Below are positions 26,978-48,171 of a stretch of DNA of 64,000 bases, piece by piece. Each line of letters starts with the position of its first letter. The stretch's first letter is position 1. The stretch lies in the NCBI GenBank assembly GCA_028554755.1, contig JAPTOF010000010.1, positions 3,208,001 through 3,272,000 on the forward strand, in the 5' to 3' direction. The notes under the pieces are model-generated. The model had not been told where the DNA came from and ran no database searches. It saw only the letters and a program-made list of their open reading frames with translations. Origin of the DNA: Cordia subcordata. Taxonomy: Eukaryota; Streptophyta; Magnoliopsida; Boraginales; Cordiaceae. The translations under genes were made by a program, and so were the position numbers.

Positions 26978-28317
26978 TATCATGAGAGGGTGCATACCGA
27001 GGGTGCCCTTCACGCGTCTTTCTACACAAAATAGGAAAACAATAGTATAATATTAATATTTCTTTTTCAACAGAAAATCAGACGTTATTCAAGGAACAAC
27101 TCTACTTGTGCAATTACTCTACTCATGGTTCAAGTGAGTCGTTCAATCACACGATTTACCCGACGGAGACCTATTACTTTTACTTTATTCCAATCCTTTC
27201 CTTGATGATTGAATCCATATCTCAATTCCAATTCTCCAACATTTTCAGTACCTTGCTCTGGCCTCAAGGTATTTTGGACAGAGAAGGAAGGCAGCTGATG
27301 ATCCCATAAACCTGCCAATATAATTGTGGAATGTGATGTGTAAGTAAATTTGAAACCAAGTTTTATGTTTATTGGTTACTATTTTGTCTCGCGGAATATC
27401 TGCAAATTATATCCTACATTTGCAGGTACACCTCATAAGTTGTAAAGCATACATATCCATTGGTCCAATACCCACATTTGTTTGTCCAATATCTCGCAAC
27501 TGTTTGTCTAATACCCTACAACTACTTGCTCGGTAAACAGTACCTTACAACTGTATATTAGTAGTACACTTTACACTGTATATTTACAGATACATGATAT
27601 AAGTTTCACACGTCTCTTATTTTCTAGAGGATATAGATTTCAGACTATCAAATTCAACTTATTTAAAATTTATACTTCTATTTTCAAATTTTAATTAATT
27701 AAGAAAAAATTTTTACCTCACAATTGGATTGCTAATATGGCGCGTGATTTTCTAGAAACTATATTTTTCAATATCCAAGATAATGGGATTTGGTAATGTA
27801 AATTTTGCAAATGTCACATCAAATCTCTCCTTAAAAAATATTGTTCTCGTTGTTAAATATAAAAAAAAAAAAGGAATGAAAGCAAAAGTCAACTTTGGTC
27901 TTTCTCGAGTTTACTATTAAAAAAGGGAATACGATGCACGTGTTTCTTTGCAAATGTTTTATCGTTTTTGTCTCTCTTTTTTAGCACCAAGCCAAAGAAA
28001 ATTGATCAATCTCTATTTCTTTTTTTGTCCATCTTTTCCTCACTTCTCAGTTTCAAACCATTAATGGGGAAATCACTTCTAAACCCACCTATTTAGAAGG
28101 CAAAGTAGGCTTATTATTTCCGTTCTGAAAGAAACTCTTTTTTTCTCCATTTTTTTTTTGGCTAAGCAAAAAAATATATATTCATTCAGATTAAAGATTT
28201 ACAGAAGATATAAAAAGGGTTTACAGCAATCAACTAAGTCTAACCTACTATAAAAATAAGAAACATCCCTTTATTATTATTATTGAAATAATATGGAATT
28301 CACTTCTAACAAAATCA

Positions 28318-28470
28318 TATAAAATCTACTCTAAAGTATAAATTTTATAATATTGCCGCGTCTCAATGCATGTTCAGAATTCATTGACATTTATAATAAC
28401 AAAATACAAACTTAAGACATTTAATATAATAAATTATTACCCGATTACTTCATAGAAACTTTAAAATCAA
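28318..28470. repeat. Dispersed repeat copy related to 56442-56835
   Basis: The run of phrases TATAAATTTTATAATATTG, CATGTTCAGAAT, AATAAATTATTACCCGATTACTTC occurs in the same order as in the two units near 56.5-56.8 kb. This indicates an interspersed repeat family of unknown type. Confidence 0.5.
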
Positions 28471-28757
28471 GATAGCATTATTTTCTTTTGTAGAATACAA
28501 CTATACAAGTGTCTACCTATACAAGTTTGTTTCCATGCAAAATGGTGAAGTCCAAAGACAAATTAGGAGATAATGAGAAGCAAAATCAATTGGCCGATGC
28601 CTTATGTCCACCAGCCTTAATACAGATTCCTTACAAAAAAGGGGGTGCAAAAACTTTGGATTATCCACCCAGGAAGCAACAGCTAATCAGTACTATACGC
28701 TTTCTGTTTAGTCATGTAAAGATCAGCCGATCATCACAATCTATATATTTACATAAC

Positions 28758-29048
28758 GAGAGAGATTAAATAATAATTTGTTGCTCCTTAAATATTTTTA
28801 ACCTTTTTTAATCTGTCCAAACCTTAAATCAAAATTAATATTTAATATGCCCATTGGGACATTCATGTCCCTGTTCTCATTTGTTGCCTCAATTATCTAC
28901 TTACCTTGCAGAAGAGATTAAATGAGAATAATCTATCGCTCTTTAAATATTTTTAACCTTTTTCAGGTTGCCCGAACCTCAGACTGAAATTAGTATTTAA
29001 TTATGTCCTTTGGGACATTTATGCCACTGTTCCTAATTGCTGCCTCAG
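28758..29048. repeat. Diverged tandem duplication, two units of about 150 bp
   Basis: Unit 1 (28758-28895) and unit 2 (28914-29048) share GAGATTAAAT, CTTTAAATATTTTTAACC, GGGACATTTATG-type and TTGCTGCCTCA phrases in the same order. Confidence 0.75.
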
Positions 29049-30049
29049 TTTTGTCAACCACCCAGCCAACATGGTCCTTTACCAAAACAGAACAAACAGA
29101 TTTTCCAAACCCCTAAGTCCTAACCAATTTCCCATGATAAAAATAAATAAATAAACAAAATAAATTTGATAAATTTCTCTAAAATCCAGTAGCATAAAAG
29201 CTTCTGAAAATTCACACCCAGACTCCACCCTGATCTGCATCATTCACATCTTCAGTCTGCCCACCTGACCAACCCCACACCCCACAGTGACTATCTTATT
29301 TGATTCTCTTCCATAAATTATTTTTAATACTTGAATCTGATGTTAGTTTTTTTTTTTTTAACAAGTGATCATATAACATTTTTTTTCTTGAAATAATAAA
29401 TTGTGAAAATGTGAATGTACAAAATCTTATCTTTGCTGTCAAATAAACTATATTGAATACTTACACTTGACATGAAATATCTAACGAGTGGTCGGTTCAC
29501 ACGGATAAACTTAAATTACTTTAATAAAATGTCAAGAAGACAAAAAAGCAAAAGGACTGCAAAAGTGTACCTATTGCTAATAATACCATGTAACATGGTT
29601 AGTAAAGAGATTGAATCAAAAAAATGTGATCTCTTCTTAATGCAATCCCAGGCTTTTCTGGCTGTCCAGCTCATTGCCTTAAGCATCAATGCTGCAGATT
29701 CTGAAATAAATTAACTCAACAAATACCTTTAAAAAATTTAAAATAAAATTAAAATCCAAACAAAAAATTAAAAAGAAAATCATTAATACTTATATACAAA
29801 TATACAATAACATAAACACACATATATAAATCTAATTTTTCTTTTAATTTTAGTTTTCTTGCTGACGACATAATGAATAAAGAGCACACACACACAGACA
29901 CGTATACAGATACCCGAAACCAATACAATTCCATATTTCACAATCTCTCTCTTGCTCACTTTCGCTCTCTTGATTCAATTGGGTCGCCGGGAAATTACGT
30001 CACTTATCGAGCCACCTGCCGGTTGATCGCTGTCGTACTCTCCGGCGAG

Positions 30050-30202
30050 GTAAAGAATTAAAAGGAGAAAAGGAGAAAGATCACGAGAAACGTTTGCGTA
30101 TGTGTTATACGATACAGACCCGTGATGTTATAATGCAAAATTTTTTAATATAATTTTGCTTGTTTTACCAAAAAGTTAGGATCTTTATGCGTTTTGTTAC
30201 AG
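30050..30202 (+). other. Possible 5' UTR intron of the IDM1-like gene
   Basis: A good donor (GGCGAG then GTAAAG at 30050) and a good acceptor (GTTTTGTTACAG ending at 30202) bracket an AT-rich stretch between the pyrimidine-rich leader and the coding exon. A later alternative acceptor, AAAG at 30259, is also possible. Splicing is inferred. Confidence 0.45.
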
Positions 30203-30270
30203 ATCTGATAATGTTAAGCATTCGGGTCTTTAGCATGTGATTTTTTTATGTTAATAAAGGTGAAATTTTG

Positions 30271-30313
30271 ATGGTAATCTGGTGATATGTTTGTGTAAAT
30301 ATTGTATGAAAAA

Positions 30314-30329
<16 letters not shown>
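30271..30329 (+). promoter_or_regulatory. Cluster of three upstream ORFs before the IDM1-like start
   Basis: Three very short upstream reading frames precede the main ATG at 30314: 30271-30285 (4 codons), 30287-30298 (3 codons) and 30306-30329 (7 codons). The last overlaps the main start in another frame. No AG lies between 30260 and 30313, so these bases should remain in the mRNA leader. The main ATG has the better context (A at -3, G at +4). This suggests leaky scanning or reinitiation. Confidence 0.6.
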
Positions 30330-39557
<9,228 letters not shown>

Positions 39558-41666
39558 TGCTTCTTGTTTTGAGCCTTCTCCTGATTTTAAACAAATTAAT
39601 TTCTCTCAATGCAACTCAAGTGCAGAAATGGTGAACTTAAAATTTATAACCTTGATGTTCAATTTTGCAATTTGAACTTCAATTATTGGTCCAATAAGTC
39701 CACTTCAATTGCCAAAGAGTAAACAAAAACAGAAAAAGAAAGCAGGTTGTTAGTTCCGGCTATAGTATTTTTTGAAAAGCAGTTTCGGCTATGGTATAAG
39801 GCTCCTAAATTGAGCTATCATTTTAAGACGTTTGGTTATTTATTTATTTTTGGCCCAAGGAGATTAAGCCGTTATAAGAAACTATGCAATTACGAACGAA
39901 GGGTGTATCTCCCCTTTTTTGTCCTTTTCCACCAAACGCAACAAGTATCTTGGTAGCTCGCTCAATTCATGGAATCCAAAGGTCGAGAAATATTGTGATT
40001 TGCTAACCAGTCAGTACAAAAAATGACTTTCTTGTGAATGTGTTTCATTCTAAATCTAGACTTTTCCATGAAAATTTATTTGCAGTTGTCCACAAGTGGT
40101 CTAAATCATAAATTTAGACCAAAAAGAGGCTATTATTAGATTTAAGAGCAATTATGTCGGATTTAATTTTAAAAATCGAGGTATTACTTCAGTTTATAAT
40201 GTTAGTATTAATTTTTATACCGCTCTAATCATGTTTTTCTCAATGTTTGTTTTCTTTTATTAATACCAGATGTTAACAATTCACAAGTTAGGACCAACTG
40301 TCACATTTTGGAGGATTTTAGATGTTGTCACATCGCTTCATGTGGTGACTTTGCAGTCTATTTGGTTGTCTTTACGCACTTAAAACAAAATGTAAGTGAT
40401 GATGCTCAAAGTTCTTTGGTACTACTTCCTTCGACGAAATGTCGTTGGTCTCGCACACAAGAGCAAACGGCAGGACTTTTTCTGGGAATAGTTCTTGATG
40501 ATCAAGTTAGTGGTTGTATTTTGTAAAAGATTTGGAGATTCAGAAGGAAGAAGATTGCTTACCCCTTGGGGTGATACAGGTGATGGTATTTATAGAGTTG
40601 TCTAAGTGGCCTAGCTAATGATTTGGAGTGGCTCCCATTGGCCCTTATGCCTGCTTCTATGACAATAGAGAAGGGTAGCATTTTTTCTATCACTTAATAG
40701 CTCTCCTATCAAGTCTCGTTAGGTAGTGATGGCTTTTTCTATCACCCTCTCAATGCTTTCTCGTGATGTAGCACTTTGTCCTATGCCATATTCAATGCCT
40801 CATTTCTAATCAAAGTTTCTTTTTCTCTTCTTTTTTTGAATTGGTGCTGACACATATAATTTGCATGGATTTACTTTACAAGAAATTGAATTTCTTCCAT
40901 TATGTATTGATGGAGGATAAAAATGTAGGCAACCACCTGATGGCACGTATGCGTTCAAACCCGGACTCGGGTTAACTCCAAGCTGGGCCCATGATAGAAA
41001 CGTAGCTTTAAAGACAGCAAACCTAGTGAGCGCAATCATAACTATTCTTGAGAGCTATACCACTCCTAGAATCACATACGTTTAATCTAACAAAGTGGTT
41101 TTCAATTCAAGTCAGACATTCCTACGTAACCTTCAAATTGCAATCAGTACGTGAAGCATGGAGTTAAGTGCAATCATCATATACTTAGGTGTAAGTTCAA
41201 GATTTTTTCTCGACCAAAATTTGTTTTTCTTCCATATTTGCTTAGTCTCGTATACTTAGGCGAAGTTCTTACTACAACATCTAAGTTCTCACTATATATT
41301 AGGACTACTGGATCCTCATAATACACAGAATTCGCTTCTCTTTTTGGTACTTTTTCATTTTATTTGAGTTGTTTGACTATTTGGTCATGAACTTTTTATA
41401 ACATTATAACGTTACAAAAGAAATAAATAAATAAAACTACAAGAGTATAATAAATCCAAGATTATGCAATATTTGAGATCCATGTAATTACAAGGGAAAG
41501 GCTACCAACAATTAAAATTTCAAACTTCCATTGGAGATCTCCATATACGACAACGAAAACAGAATTACAGAATCCATGAGTAAAGCTCCTTGAGCTCTCT
41601 GATGAGTAATACAGATCATTAAGATAGAAGGGAGGGTGAATTAGGAAAGGAAAAGATTTTTCACCA
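39558..41666. other. Region between convergent IDM1-like and MRK1-like genes
   Basis: The two genes converge, so both 3' UTRs should lie here. The middle contains unsupported short frames and a stretch near 40920-41040 of higher GC that resembles no family I know. No repeat with clear borders was recognised. Confidence 0.5.
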
Positions 41667-42577
41667 TCACCAACCCGGCGCGAAGCAGAAGCAGCCACCG
41701 GCCTTGTCTTCCGGTATCATTCCTCCTCCCTTACTCGTGTCGATGGCTTCCAGCAATCGTACTACCTCATTCATATCAGGGCGTTTATCTGGATTCGCAT
41801 CCCAACATTTTCTCATGATACTCCCCAAACTATTTGGACAGCAACGTGGAATTTCTGGCCTCAAGTTCTGGACACAAAGAGAACGGGAATTGTAAAATCA
41901 TGTTATGGCGAAAATATTTGACTATTTCACAATTATGGACATCTAATGGTTGGAGATATACATTCAAAGCCACCAAGGAACAAAGAGAGCTTGTTCAGAG
42001 GTGACAGATTGTTGATTATTATAGCCATATTCAAGCCAGCGGACGATATATTGATCACATTAGCCGTGATTAGGGATGGCACCGGGATGGGTACCCTACC
42101 CATGAAGGAATTCCAAACCCGTTACCCGGGTAGCATTTCAATTCCCATTTCCGCCCCAAACTTGGATAAAAATTAAACAGGAATCCCATTCCCGGAACGT
42201 CCCAAACCCGCGGGTACCCGAAACGTCCCAAACCCGGTTTAAAATTTTCAAATTTAAATAAAAAATTTTAACAAGAAACATCCCGAACCCAAATTTAAGA
42301 AATGTTCTCAACCCGGAAACTGAATTAAATCACTAAATTTTAAAAAACTAACTATTTAAATAAAATTTTCCAAAAAATCTAAACAATATCTCTAAAATAC
42401 ATTAAAATGATAAAATTTTAAAGAGTAAAAGGTTAAGGATTCAAACATTACTAATACTAGAAAGTAAAAATCTTATCTTAATTTTTAGTATATAATATAT
42501 ACTTAAAACTATAATTAATTAATAAATATAAAACACCTATATACAAATACACACACATACACATACATATGTATGCA

Positions 42578-42628
<51 letters not shown>

Positions 42629-45300
42629 AGGTTCTGGAATACGGGTACCGGGGTCAATCTTAGTTTCGTCCCAAATCCTAACGGGTATTTTTAATAGTTC
42701 TAGATTCCTTCTAGGTTCTTAACGGGACGGATTTTAATCGGGTGGGTCATCCCATTGCCATCCTTAGCCGTGATCATCTTGCATTCTTGACTGCTCAAAG
42801 ATTATAAGTTGCGTTATCTTTTCAGGGGATTTTAGGAAAAAAAAAAAGTTTATTCGCTAGATCGGATTTGAGAAATGCAATCTAAAGTGTCTGGACTTAG
42901 TGAAGAACGGTAGGGAAAGGGAAAAAGAAAAGAAAAAGAACAAAATAGTTGATAAAGGTCCAACTGTGCAATTTTAAATTTCACATGACTGAACAACTTT
43001 GTTTTCTTAAACCAAATTTTCATGATTGAATATAAGATTTTCATTTCAAAGTGCCGATGAAGTCAATTGGGTTATAGCAAGTAGAAAATGGCAAAAGAAG
43101 GCATATTTAGAGCATGTTATTACAGAATAGACTTGATATCAAACAGACCTGTCTAACAATTGCAGAAGAGGCTGTAGCGAAGCTAAGATCTGCATAGGGA
43201 AGATCGCAGCAATAGATTTCCCATAAACAGATACCAAAGCTGTAGACATCACATTTTCTGTTATAAGGCCTGCCATCAAGAACCTGCATAAATTTGTGAT
43301 TATGTCAGAGAAACTAGAGAAACAACTTGACATTTCAATATTTCACATCTAGGCGTCATCTCAAAGTACGATAGCATAATGCAAATAAGTGAGCTTGCAC
43401 CAATAGGGAATGAGGATCAGAAGGGGCGTTTCATTCGCCGAGGGGGTGGGCGAAAAAATAGATTCAGGATAGAAGATAAATGTAATGGAAAGCATTCATA
43501 TTGGTAAGTACCTCTGGGGCCATGTACCAGAGAGTTCCAGTTTCACCAGTCATGTCCTTTGGGTTCTGAGCTTCAACACGAGCAACACCAAAGTCAGCAA
43601 TCTTTAAAGTTCTATTGGAATCCAACAACATATTTTCGGCCTTGACATCACGGTGTACAATCCTCTGAGAGTGCAGATAGCTCAATCTGCAAAATTAAAA
43701 AGAGAAAAGGCTAAATATTGGCACACTTGTTCCATTCACAGATAGCTAAAGAGAAAACTCACCCTCTGGATAGATCCAAAGCAAGTTTAATCACATCCTT
43801 GTAAGCAAGTTTCTTTCTCCTGTTCCTGAATAAAAGGTTCTTCAACGTTCCCCCAGGGAGGAATTCCACAACAACACAACATGCTCGGGATGGAAGCGTG
43901 GTATAACCTTCGGCTGGATTTTTGGACGGAATCTTAAGATTTGATGTCCCCATTGAAGCACCTATAAACTGCAAGCAACTGGCATTTTATGTAAAGTTGT
44001 CGAAACAAGTAGATAGTTTGATCTAGAGAACTGGCATAAACCAAAACAGCTATGTAATTATGTACTCTATAGTCATGTTCATGGGGCAAGTAGAATGAAG
44101 AGGAAAGCAAAATAACTATATAGAGAAAAAATTAGGAGCCTATTTTTACTTTCGTGACATTTGGATGGTCTAGCTTGTTCCAGACAGCAACCTCCTGCTT
44201 AAATGCTGCTCTTAAAGCAGCAGTTTCGGCAACTGTGGAAATGCCATTCTCTCCCCAGTCCAAAAGCTTAACTACAAAGCATAAGAAACTCTTAAGAAGA
44301 AAAATGAATGCAAAAGGGAAAAAGAAAGGACTTACGGAATGTCTTAGGAATCTGTGAAAACTGAAACATAATCGTTGGAGGTTGTAGACAAGAGTTTTCT
44401 ACTTATTAACGGAAAAGCATAAAGGTATGGATAGCAAAAAAGCAACAAATATGAGGGTGTTTGTCAGTGCTTTTTTGGAACTTACAAGCACCAAACAGTA
44501 AAAAATATAGGAGATAATGTCTTTCTCTAGGTGTCTATAAGCACCCAATTAAGCAAAGCCAAACACCATCAATGTTATCTCCGATTTTTCACAAGAAGTC
44601 CTAGAAAAACAAGTGGAGAAAGGAAACTCCAGAGAACCCCTTGTGCTCTGCGGCTAGAACTATTTGAATTTTACATAAATCAGAAATAAATGCAATATCT
44701 CAGCATCAATTTTCTGTAAACAAGACGCAATGAGAAAACACTCCCATGTTTGAAGGCCACATCATTGAATTTTACCCGGAAATCGAAAGATCACAAAGTA
44801 ATACTCAAATTAGTCAAGAAATCAGGCCTTTCATAATTCAATTCACACCACAATTTTCAAGGAAAACATCTGCTAAGTTTTGGATATAAAAGCATATACG
44901 AAACGTATTAGAAATGGAGAAATATACCAGCAACATCTGCATTATCATAAGTAGCCCTGTAGACAGTACCATAGGTGCCCTGCGCTACAAGGTACCTTAT
45001 CTCCAATTTGGATGGATCAATCTCCCATGCTTCCATACGCTTTGGAGTCTCTAGTATGTTTTTTGACCAAACGCGGCTTAAGTGCTTCTCCAACTGAATA
45101 TCCAAGCTTTTCAGATCAATCTGATCAGCCCGAAAAATCATGTCTTTGCTACTAATGCTTCCAGGGCTTTTTGACACCATTCTCTTATCACTAAACTTTC
45201 CTATGCTTTTCAAATTGGAGCCTTGGCTTTCATATTTTTTCTCTGCCTTCTCAATCTTTGGGACCTCATCTCCACCTTCTTCACTTTGTTTAAAATCCAT
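41667..45300 (-). CDS. Raf-like MAPKKK, ATMRK1-type serine/threonine kinase
   Basis: Group C Raf-like protein kinase, soluble, acting in signalling. The closest relative I recognise is Arabidopsis ATMRK1. Exons on minus: 45300-44928, 44271-44150, 43968-43763, 43686-43512, 43283-43149 and 41867-41667, 403 aa against about 391 for ATMRK1. The start is ATG 45300 (MDFKQSEEGG). The N-terminal signature FRADQIDLKSLDIQLEKHLS precedes the kinase domain, about residues 100-385. The glycine loop reads AQGTYGTVY, with Ala in place of the first Gly. The catalytic lysine is K126 (DVAVKLLDWGENG), HRDVKAEN holds D247, and DFG is 265-267. The activation segment ends GETGTLWYMAPE, where the family usually has GTLGYMAPE. 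The tail GGGMIPEDKAGGCFCF matches ATMRK1 and offers cysteines near the C-terminus. Intron 5 (1.28 kb) carries a hAT insertion and intron 1 a MITE. All frames are intact. Confidence 0.92.
42071..42766. mobile_element. Non-autonomous hAT element in kinase intron 5
   Basis: 696 bp bounded by TAGGGATGGCACCGGGATGG and the inverted GGGTCATCCCATTGCCATCC plus TTA. It is flanked by perfect 8-bp target duplications GCCGTGAT (42063-42070 and 42767-42774). TAGGGATGGCA termini and 8-bp duplications are typical of plant hAT transposons. The subterminal regions are rich in ACGGGTACC/CCCGAAACG motifs, and the middle is AT-rich with a long AT microsatellite. No transposase remnant is visible. Confidence 0.92.
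42583..42624. repeat. (AT)n microsatellite inside the hAT element
   Basis: About twenty AT dinucleotides preceded by ACAC and ATAC simple repeats. Confidence 0.9.
44454..44569. mobile_element. Short MITE-like element in kinase intron 1
   Basis: About 116 bp starting GAGGGTGTTTGTCAGTGC and ending GCAAAGCCAAACACCATC, in intron 1 between exons 45300-44928 and 44271-44150. The termini and internal phrases (AGTGCTT, TCTATAAGCACC) resemble the 5779-5897 element. They probably belong to one family. Confidence 0.55.
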
Positions 45301-46078
45301 TTTTCTTTTCAAATGGTCCAAACACAAATGCACCAAATTCTTAAGAAACTATGCAATCCAAAGCTTGATAATTTATCCACCAATCAAGCAAAGAGATTGA
45401 ACCAAGCCAAGATATTGATGGTTTGCTCAAAGTTGATCTACAAACTTATCATCATTAACAAAAACAAATCTTTGAAAAATTGAAATTAAACGAAAGACAG
45501 AAGAGGAAGTTTGATCAAGAAATATGATAAAAGCAACCTATTTCAAAAGGGTCAAGTTCACTTCAAATAAAGGAAGGAAAAACAAATCTAATTTTCCAAT
45601 TGAAACATGCTTTCTATATTGACTAGAAAATCATTGACCACAGAAAAAAAAGAGAAGGCAAATAATGATTCAACACATATATAAAATATATTGTCTTTCA
45701 TCTATCCAATAATCCAAAATTTGCCATCACCAATCATCTACGCTTCACAAATAATACTAAAAATAAAAAATAAAAAGAAAAACCAATCTGAAAGCTGTGG
45801 TTTTTGGAAAAAAGAAAAACACCCGGGATCACAAATATCCAAAAAAAGAGAAAAACAAGGCCAAACAAGAAAAAGGGAGAGGGGGAAAAATTAAGACCCA
45901 GCACTTAAAATTATATACTACACTCTTTATAAATTTCAAAGGGTGTCTACAGAAAAAGGAAAATAGAAAAAAAAAAAAAAGAAAGACAAATATCCCAAAA
46001 AAAAAAGTAAACGAAAAAGTGTGTGGAGATAATGATGACAGAAAAAAGCGCGGGGATTTTGGCTAAAAATAAGGTTTT

Positions 46079-46095
46079 CCCCCCCCCCCCCCCCC
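46079..46095. repeat. 17-base C homopolymer
   Basis: Uninterrupted C run about 0.8 kb upstream of the MRK1-like start, so G-rich on the kinase coding strand. Confidence 0.9.
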
Positions 46096-46877
46096 TGTAT
46101 GTGGGAATGAATGATGACAGATTTGTTTTCTTTTTTCAGTTTTATTTTATTTATTATAAGTCTTGTCAGAAAGATTCTGAAGGGTACAAATGTACTGTTC
46201 CGTGCATGTCTTATCTTAACTAAATTCCCTGTAACCACCTAGATGGAGTGATGGACCATAACTAAATTGTCGTTGCTGACGTCATTGTTTAGTAAACTGA
46301 ATGACCTCGGCAAGAATATGGATCGCTCATAATATTAAAATATTAATATTGTAAAAAATTAATTTGTTTAAATAATTATGTTGTATTTAGTTATCTTTTG
46401 AATATTATCTTTTTCAAAAGATATTTATGTTTGGCTATTTTGGTTTTCTATATATGTTTGTCTTTGTCTTCTTGGGTGTTTGTGGATTTTCTATGCTTTA
46501 GATTGAATCTGAATTTGATTAAATACGTACCTGTGTTAATTAGTCTAATTTTAGTATATGCTATTGATTTAACAAACATCTCAAATATGATCACTAACAA
46601 AATTAAAACAATGAATAAGAGAATTTAGATTTAGTTCTACACGAGTCAATAGGGGAAGTTATTTTAGAATCTAGAAATGGAATATAAGGGGAGGGGGATT
46701 TTTCTTTTCCTTTCTTTTTTCAATTTCAAGAAGTTTAAAGGTCCAACTTGAAAGGTCAAATTAATTTCAAATAGTAAATTCATTATTTGGACTCTACAAA
46801 ATAACTTTGCCTCCTATGTAAATTTTGCTTCTTCGATCTTACCATAGCTGTGAGATCTCTTTTCATGACATGAAAGT

Positions 46878-47212
46878 TCATCGAGCTGGTTTGGCTAACC
46901 TTATTTTTAAGTGCTTATAAATAGTTGATACTTATGAGTAAAAAGCGACTTATAAACAAATGATAAATAAGCAGAATTCTATTTGGATAATATAAGTTGT
47001 TGACATATTTAGGAAATAAATATTTATAAATAACAATAGTAGTTAAAATAACTAAAAAAAAAAGTCATTAATTAATGTTTAGGTTTTTAAAGGGCAAAAG
47101 TGTCTTTAAACATGATCAAACTTTTAAATGTTTATAAGTTATAAGCTGCTAAAAAAGCTGGGGAGACCTAGCTTATCTTTTACTAGCTTATAAGCTCAGT
47201 TACCAAATATGT
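46878..47212. mobile_element. MITE-like element, about 335 bp
   Basis: The left end TGGTTTGGCTAACCTT is mirrored by the right end AGCTCAGTTACCAAATA. AAGTGCTTATAAA and TTATAAGCTG phrases lie inside both arms. No target duplication was confirmed. Confidence 0.45.
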
Positions 47213-48171
47213 TATAAGAGAACGTTATGGTGGTAACCTAATAATGTAATTGTGATGAAATATTGGATAGTTTGCTATCATTGAATCTTCTTATGTAACG
47301 AGAATATCCAGATGTGTATACAAGAGAAGAGGCCCTCTATTTTGGCCTCTTGATATTTTTGGTTTGATTCCCACCCCTTCATTAGACTGAACCGAAGAGA
47401 ATCCCATCTCAGGAGCCTAAAAAGCTAAACATATAAATGACAACTTGAGTGCAAGCCTATCTAACCAAAAGAAAGAAAAAACAAAAAGAAAAAGGAAAAA
47501 GGAAAAAAAAAAAAAAAGAAAGGGAAAAAAAAACTACCTTTAAGGGCAAGTCCACCTCATATGCTACTAACATAAATGTGAATACTAATGTGACTAAAAT
47601 ACATTAATAATGTAGACAACAAACCATCTATTGCAAATGCTATTTCATGCCTTTGTATGCAAGTGCATTTAACAATCCTCCAATAGCCTATTATACCCAA
47701 TCAATACCCATGATGGTCAAATTAAAGAGACAAACAATATGGTGGCCAAAATCGTCAAGTGTAAATCAAAAATTAAGTGAAGGAAGTTACAGATTAACGC
47801 TAAAAATGATATAATACTTTATCACATTTCTGGTTTAGTTAGAAAAACTTCTGGAATTACAAAAATACAATTGCACAAGTATATACAGCGCGATGTAATT
47901 TTTTGTGCAACAAAAAGTCCAAACAAACACATAGAACATAGATAAATTAAGGAACACTAGTGACACATCCTAAAGACAAGAAGAAGGCAGATGGAAATCC
48001 CAGATATCAAGAACCTCAGAGACTAATAGATCTGTCAGATAATAGAAGAAAATGGCAGTTGTCACCTAGTTAGTACGCGAGGATACTCCTTCACTTTTAC
48101 CCCAGAATGGCGCAAAGCTTAGAATGGAGCAAAGCTTCAAGACAAAAAGTTTAGGCACGCAGTCACTCGAA

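Larger units (their letters stand above)
25929..30049. other. Intergenic region upstream of the IDM1-like gene
   Basis: AT-rich sequence with no supported gene. It holds a possible MITE (26601-26977), a dispersed-repeat copy (28318-28470) and a diverged tandem duplication (28758-29048). An open frame on minus at 27318-27130 (ELELRYGFNHQGKDWNKVKV) looks somewhat protein-like, but I cannot identify it and no flanking exons were found. The stretch 29930-30049, with CT-rich pyrimidine patches and higher GC, is probably the transcription start and first leader exon of the IDM1-like gene. Confidence 0.5.
45301..48171. other. Region between the MRK1-like and XRI1-like genes
   Basis: Both genes are on minus, so 45301 up to about 46.1 kb should be the kinase promoter and leader, and 47.9-48.17 kb the XRI1-like 3' UTR. 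It holds a 17-base C run (46079-46095), A/G-rich tracts and a MITE-like element near 46878-47212. No other gene was seen. Confidence 0.5.

Noticed and set aside
27130..27318. Small gene or organelle-derived insertion around 27130-27318
   Set aside because: The translation looks protein-like but I could match it to no organellar or nuclear gene, and no flanking coding sequence supports it.
30302..30313. Upstream TTG start extending the IDM1-like protein by four residues
   Set aside because: The codon at 30302 is TTG, not ATG. The first ATG in this frame is 30314, in a good context.
40940..40985. tRNA-like or coding fragment around CAAACCCGGACTCGGG
   Set aside because: A short GC palindrome only; no cloverleaf and no extended frame.
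44908..45336. Longer N-terminus (from 45336) for the MRK1-like kinase
   Set aside because: The codon at 45336 is TTG. The family start MDFKQ at ATG 45300 is in frame and plausible.
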